Source: Pelosinus sp. IPA-1
GTDB lineage: Bacteria; Bacillota; Negativicutes; DSM-13327
Length of the DNA stretch: 64,000 nucleotides
NCBI RefSeq assembly: GCF_030269905.1
Contig: NZ_BSVC01000005.1
Location: 186,001 to 250,000 of the forward strand
Reading direction: 5' to 3'
The notes under the pieces were generated by a model, which had not been told where the DNA came from, ran no database searches, and was given only the letters and a program-made list of their open reading frames with translations. Positions 62,109-64,000 of this stretch are shown piece by piece. A program made the position numbers and the translations under genes. Positions within the stretch are counted from its first letter, which is position 1. Each line of letters starts with the position of its first letter.

Positions 62109-63263
62109 TTACTTTTTGGTTCTAAAGGGTCTGTAGAATGCACGAATGTCATCAGCGAGAGGTTCCGGTTCCTCCATAGCCGTAAAATGTCCACCGCGAG
62201 GCATTAATGTCCAGCGAGTTATATTTAGATTTCGCTCAGCCCATTCTCTAGGTGGTAACAGTATATCAGCGGGAAAGAGTGCAATGCCTGTCGGGACTTC
62301 TATAGGCCCCATAGATGGCAAAGAATGCATGTTTTCATAATACATATGTGCTGACGACCCTATAGTATTTGTTACCCAATAAATCATTATATTAGTAAGC
62401 AGTTCATCCTCGCTAAATATCTGCCGAAGATCACCATTACAATCACTCCATGCACGGAATTTTTCAACAATCCAACCAGCCAAACCTACTGGTGAATCTG
62501 AAAGTCCGTACGCAAGGGTCTGGGGTTTCGTCGATTGGATTGACATATAGGCTCCCTCTTGGGAAACCCATTTCTGAGCGCTTATCTTGTAATTTAATTC
62601 TTCTTTTGATAGACCTGCCTGATCGTTAGAATTCATGAGATCTCTAATGATACCGATGTCAGTGAGGTGGATTCCCACTAGAAGTTCTGGATGGTTTAAT
62701 GCCAGATATCTAGTGACACCAGATCCCATATCTCCACCTGCAGCAGCAAATTTTCCATAGCCGAGTTCTTCTGTCATTAGTTTTGCCCAGAGCTCGGCAA
62801 CACGAGAATTGTTGATGCCGCTATGGTCAGGGCGACTCGAGAAACCAAATCCAGGGATCGAAGGAACAATCACATCAAAAGAGTCCTCTGGGTCACCGCC
62901 ATAACGTGCTGGATCCGTCAGAAGAGAGATGATTTTCTTGTATCGTATAAAACTGTCCGGCCATCCGTGGGTAAGTATAATGGGCAAAGGGTTTGAACCT
63001 TTACCACGTTCGTGTACAAAGTGAACATCGATCCCATCGACATTACAGCGAAACTGAGAATAGCGGTTCAATTCCTGCTCTTGTGCACGCCAATCAAAAT
63101 GATCCCGCCAATACGACACGAGGGATTGCAAATAACCTATTTCAGTACCTCGTTCCCAACCTGAGTCTTTTAATTGATCTGGCCAGCGGACATGATCGAG
63201 TCTATATTTTAGATCGTCAAGTACTTCCTTAGTAATTTGGATACGAAAACGTTCAACAGCCAT
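62109..63263 (-). CDS. epoxide hydrolase (EHN + alpha/beta hydrolase)
   Basis: 384 residues. The N-terminal EHN domain (about 1-110, FRIQITKEVLDDLKYRLDHV) precedes an alpha/beta hydrolase core. The oxyanion motif HGWPDS lies near 99, the nucleophile Asp in AAAGGDMGSGVTRYLA near 178, and the catalytic His in PRGGHFTAMEEPE near 360. It opens epoxides to diols by an ester intermediate. ATG at 63263 follows GGAAGGAGG. It is a single gene, flanked on both sides by REP-like elements, so it may have moved with the island. Confidence 0.9.
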   Translation of the reverse strand: MAVERFRIQITKEVLDDLKYRLDHVRWPDQLKDSGWERGTEIGYLQSLVSYWRDHFDWRAQEQELNRYSQFRCNVDGIDVHFVHERGKGSNPLPIILTHGWPDSFIRYKKIISLLTDPARYGGDPEDSFDVIVPSIPGFGFSSRPDHSGINNSRVAELWAKLMTEELGYGKFAAAGGDMGSGVTRYLALNHPELLVGIHLTDIGIIRDLMNSNDQAGLSKEELNYKISAQKWVSQEGAYMSIQSTKPQTLAYGLSDSPVGLAGWIVEKFRAWSDCNGDLRQIFSEDELLTNIMIYWVTNTIGSSAHMYYENMHSLPSMGPIEVPTGIALFPADILLPPREWAERNLNITRWTLMPRGGHFTAMEEPEPLADDIRAFYRPFRTKK

Positions 63264-63305
63264 AATGATCCTCCTTCCGTTAAATTGTATACATTCAGGA
63301 ATGTC

Positions 63306-63336
63306 ACAAGACGCGGGGACGGTGGTTCTGTCTTGT
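63306..63336 (+). repeat. REP-like palindrome
   Basis: ACAAGAC, GCGGGGACGGTGGTTCT, GTCTTGT. A partial inverted core (ACCATCCCCGTCTC) follows at 63368-63381. The short frame at 63432-63473 after a GAGGGTG site is too small to name. Confidence 0.75.
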
Positions 63337-63484
63337 AACTTCTTTAAACAACTCCCTTATGCCTGCACCATCCCCGTCTCCATAACTATTCGATATTAAT
63401 TAGTAGCTGATTTAATAAGAGGGTGATTCTATGAATGAAATTGAATTACATGCTACCATCGTTATTGCCTAATGATAGAACCTA

Positions 63485-63557
63485 GTGGGACAAGTTGTTT
63501 GTCCTGGATGGAAGAGTCAATATGAAATTAAGAGTTCAAAACTGATTCTTATTAGAA
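63485..63557 (-). repeat. 135-bp dispersed repeat, copy C (inverted, partial)
   Basis: The forward strand reads GTGGGACAAGTTGTTTGTCC, GGATGGAAGAGTCAATAT and CTGATTCTTATT, the reverse complement of the 3' half of copies A and B, with more changes. Confidence 0.65.
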
Positions 63558-63561
63558 CGAA

Positions 63562-64000
63562 TTAAGATACATGTAATATTTCTTTTATATGTTGTACAGT
63601 TTTATTCGCTGCACCGCGATTTTCTCGGGTAATTAACAAAGCGCGTTCACCAATTAATTGTCTCTTCTCATCATTCGCCAATATTGCAATTAATTTTTCG
63701 GTAAGATCATCGCAGTCAAATGCTGTTTCACATGCGCCACGTTTACTAAATAAATCATAAATATCCTTAAAATTGAACATATATGGTCCAACTAAAATAG
63801 CTTTCCCATGTACGGCGGGCTCAAGAATGTTATGACCACCCTTTGGAACTAGACTACCGCCCACAAAAACAATATCCCCGATACTATAAATTTTTCCTAA
63901 TTCACCGATCGTGTTAAGCACTACAACATTATGATTACACTCTAATTTGTTTACTGTTGTACGTAATATGGGTGATAAATTATAATTATTCGCAAGATTC
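63562..64000 (-). CDS. waaA: Kdo (3-deoxy-D-manno-octulosonate) transferase WaaA, C-terminal part
   Basis: The reverse frame stays open to the right edge, 145 residues of a usual 420 or so. VVVLNTIGELGKIYSIGDIV, FVGGSLVPKGGHNILEPA and GKAILVGPYMFNF are the classic C-terminal motifs of WaaA/KdtA glycosyltransferases (GT30). It adds Kdo to lipid A precursor at the inner membrane, so the host makes LPS. This marks a diderm Firmicute. The stop at 63562 is preceded by a normal family end (ENRGAANKTVQHI). Confidence 0.93.
   Translation of the reverse strand, partial: NLANNYNLSPILRTTVNKLECNHNVVVLNTIGELGKIYSIGDIVFVGGSLVPKGGHNILEPAVHGKAILVGPYMFNFKDIYDLFSKRGACETAFDCDDLTEKLIAILANDEKRQLIGERALLITRENRGAANKTVQHIKEILHVS

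Noticed and set aside
56431-63336. CRISPR array
   Set aside because: The repeats are palindromes with unequal spacing and differing arms, with no regular spacers and no cas genes.

Overview
The window looks like a low-GC, LPS-bearing (diderm) Firmicute of the Negativicutes, most like Sporomusaceae such as Pelosinus or Sporomusa. The evidence is a Kdo transferase gene at the right edge and an RND efflux pump with its adaptor, set beside Firmicute-type features: strong GGAGG ribosome sites, frequent TTG starts and many AraC, TetR and LysR regulators. The species is an inference. No rRNA and no CRISPR array were seen. One tRNA gene, tRNA-Ala(CGC), is present.

Layout. 0-5 kb: a LarA/DUF2088-type gene cut by the left edge, with a sigma-54 promoter and a 40-bp palindrome, divergent from a PrpR-like sigma-54 activator; then a chemoreceptor whose leader carries a c-di-GMP-I riboswitch. 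5-12 kb: an NhaC-type antiporter, an RpiB-like isomerase plus SDR pair (probable unsaturated-uronate catabolism) with a divergent AraC regulator, and a YibE/F - TIGR03943 - permease membrane cluster. 12.5-17.4 kb: a lipid cluster (ceramidase-like gene, TetR, Aas, LplT). 17.6-22.6 kb: an RND pump, adaptor and TetR regulator with two matching operators. 22.8-31.2 kb: a radical SAM protein, a B3/B4-domain protein, an AraC regulator, a soluble chemoreceptor, an MFS carrier, and a sulfur-amino-acid pair (ATC hydrolase and cysteine desulfidase). 31.4-41.4 kb: an XRE-cupin regulator, a WG-repeat secreted protein, an M20 amidohydrolase with a YfcC-type carrier, LysR regulators, D-cysteine desulfhydrase and an Asp/Glu-type racemase. 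41.5-52 kb: a primase-like protein overlapping a HAD nucleotidase, the tRNA, cutC, a Dda-like helicase, a MATE pump with AraC, a GNAT, and a sugar-acid operon (dehydrogenase, PfkB kinase, GntP).

52-64 kb is an AT-rich accessory island. It holds XRE regulators with repeated operators, a DUF4917 (SIR2-like) protein, a DUF6680 membrane-anchored protein, another membrane protein, and a fusion of a ParA/MinD-like ATPase with a C-terminal TIR domain. From 56.4 kb onward the island is packed with palindromic REP-like elements sharing a GGGAC(A/G)GTTC-type core. These abut gene remnants (Ku, LysR, AraC) and the C-terminal stub of what looks like a REP-associated Y1 transposase. Two longer dispersed repeats (about 135 and 95 bp) recur there as well. 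A SYLF-domain protein, an epoxide hydrolase and the partial waaA close the window.

The observations most worth follow-up are the ParA-TIR fusion in its defence-like setting and the REP/transposase-remnant system around it.
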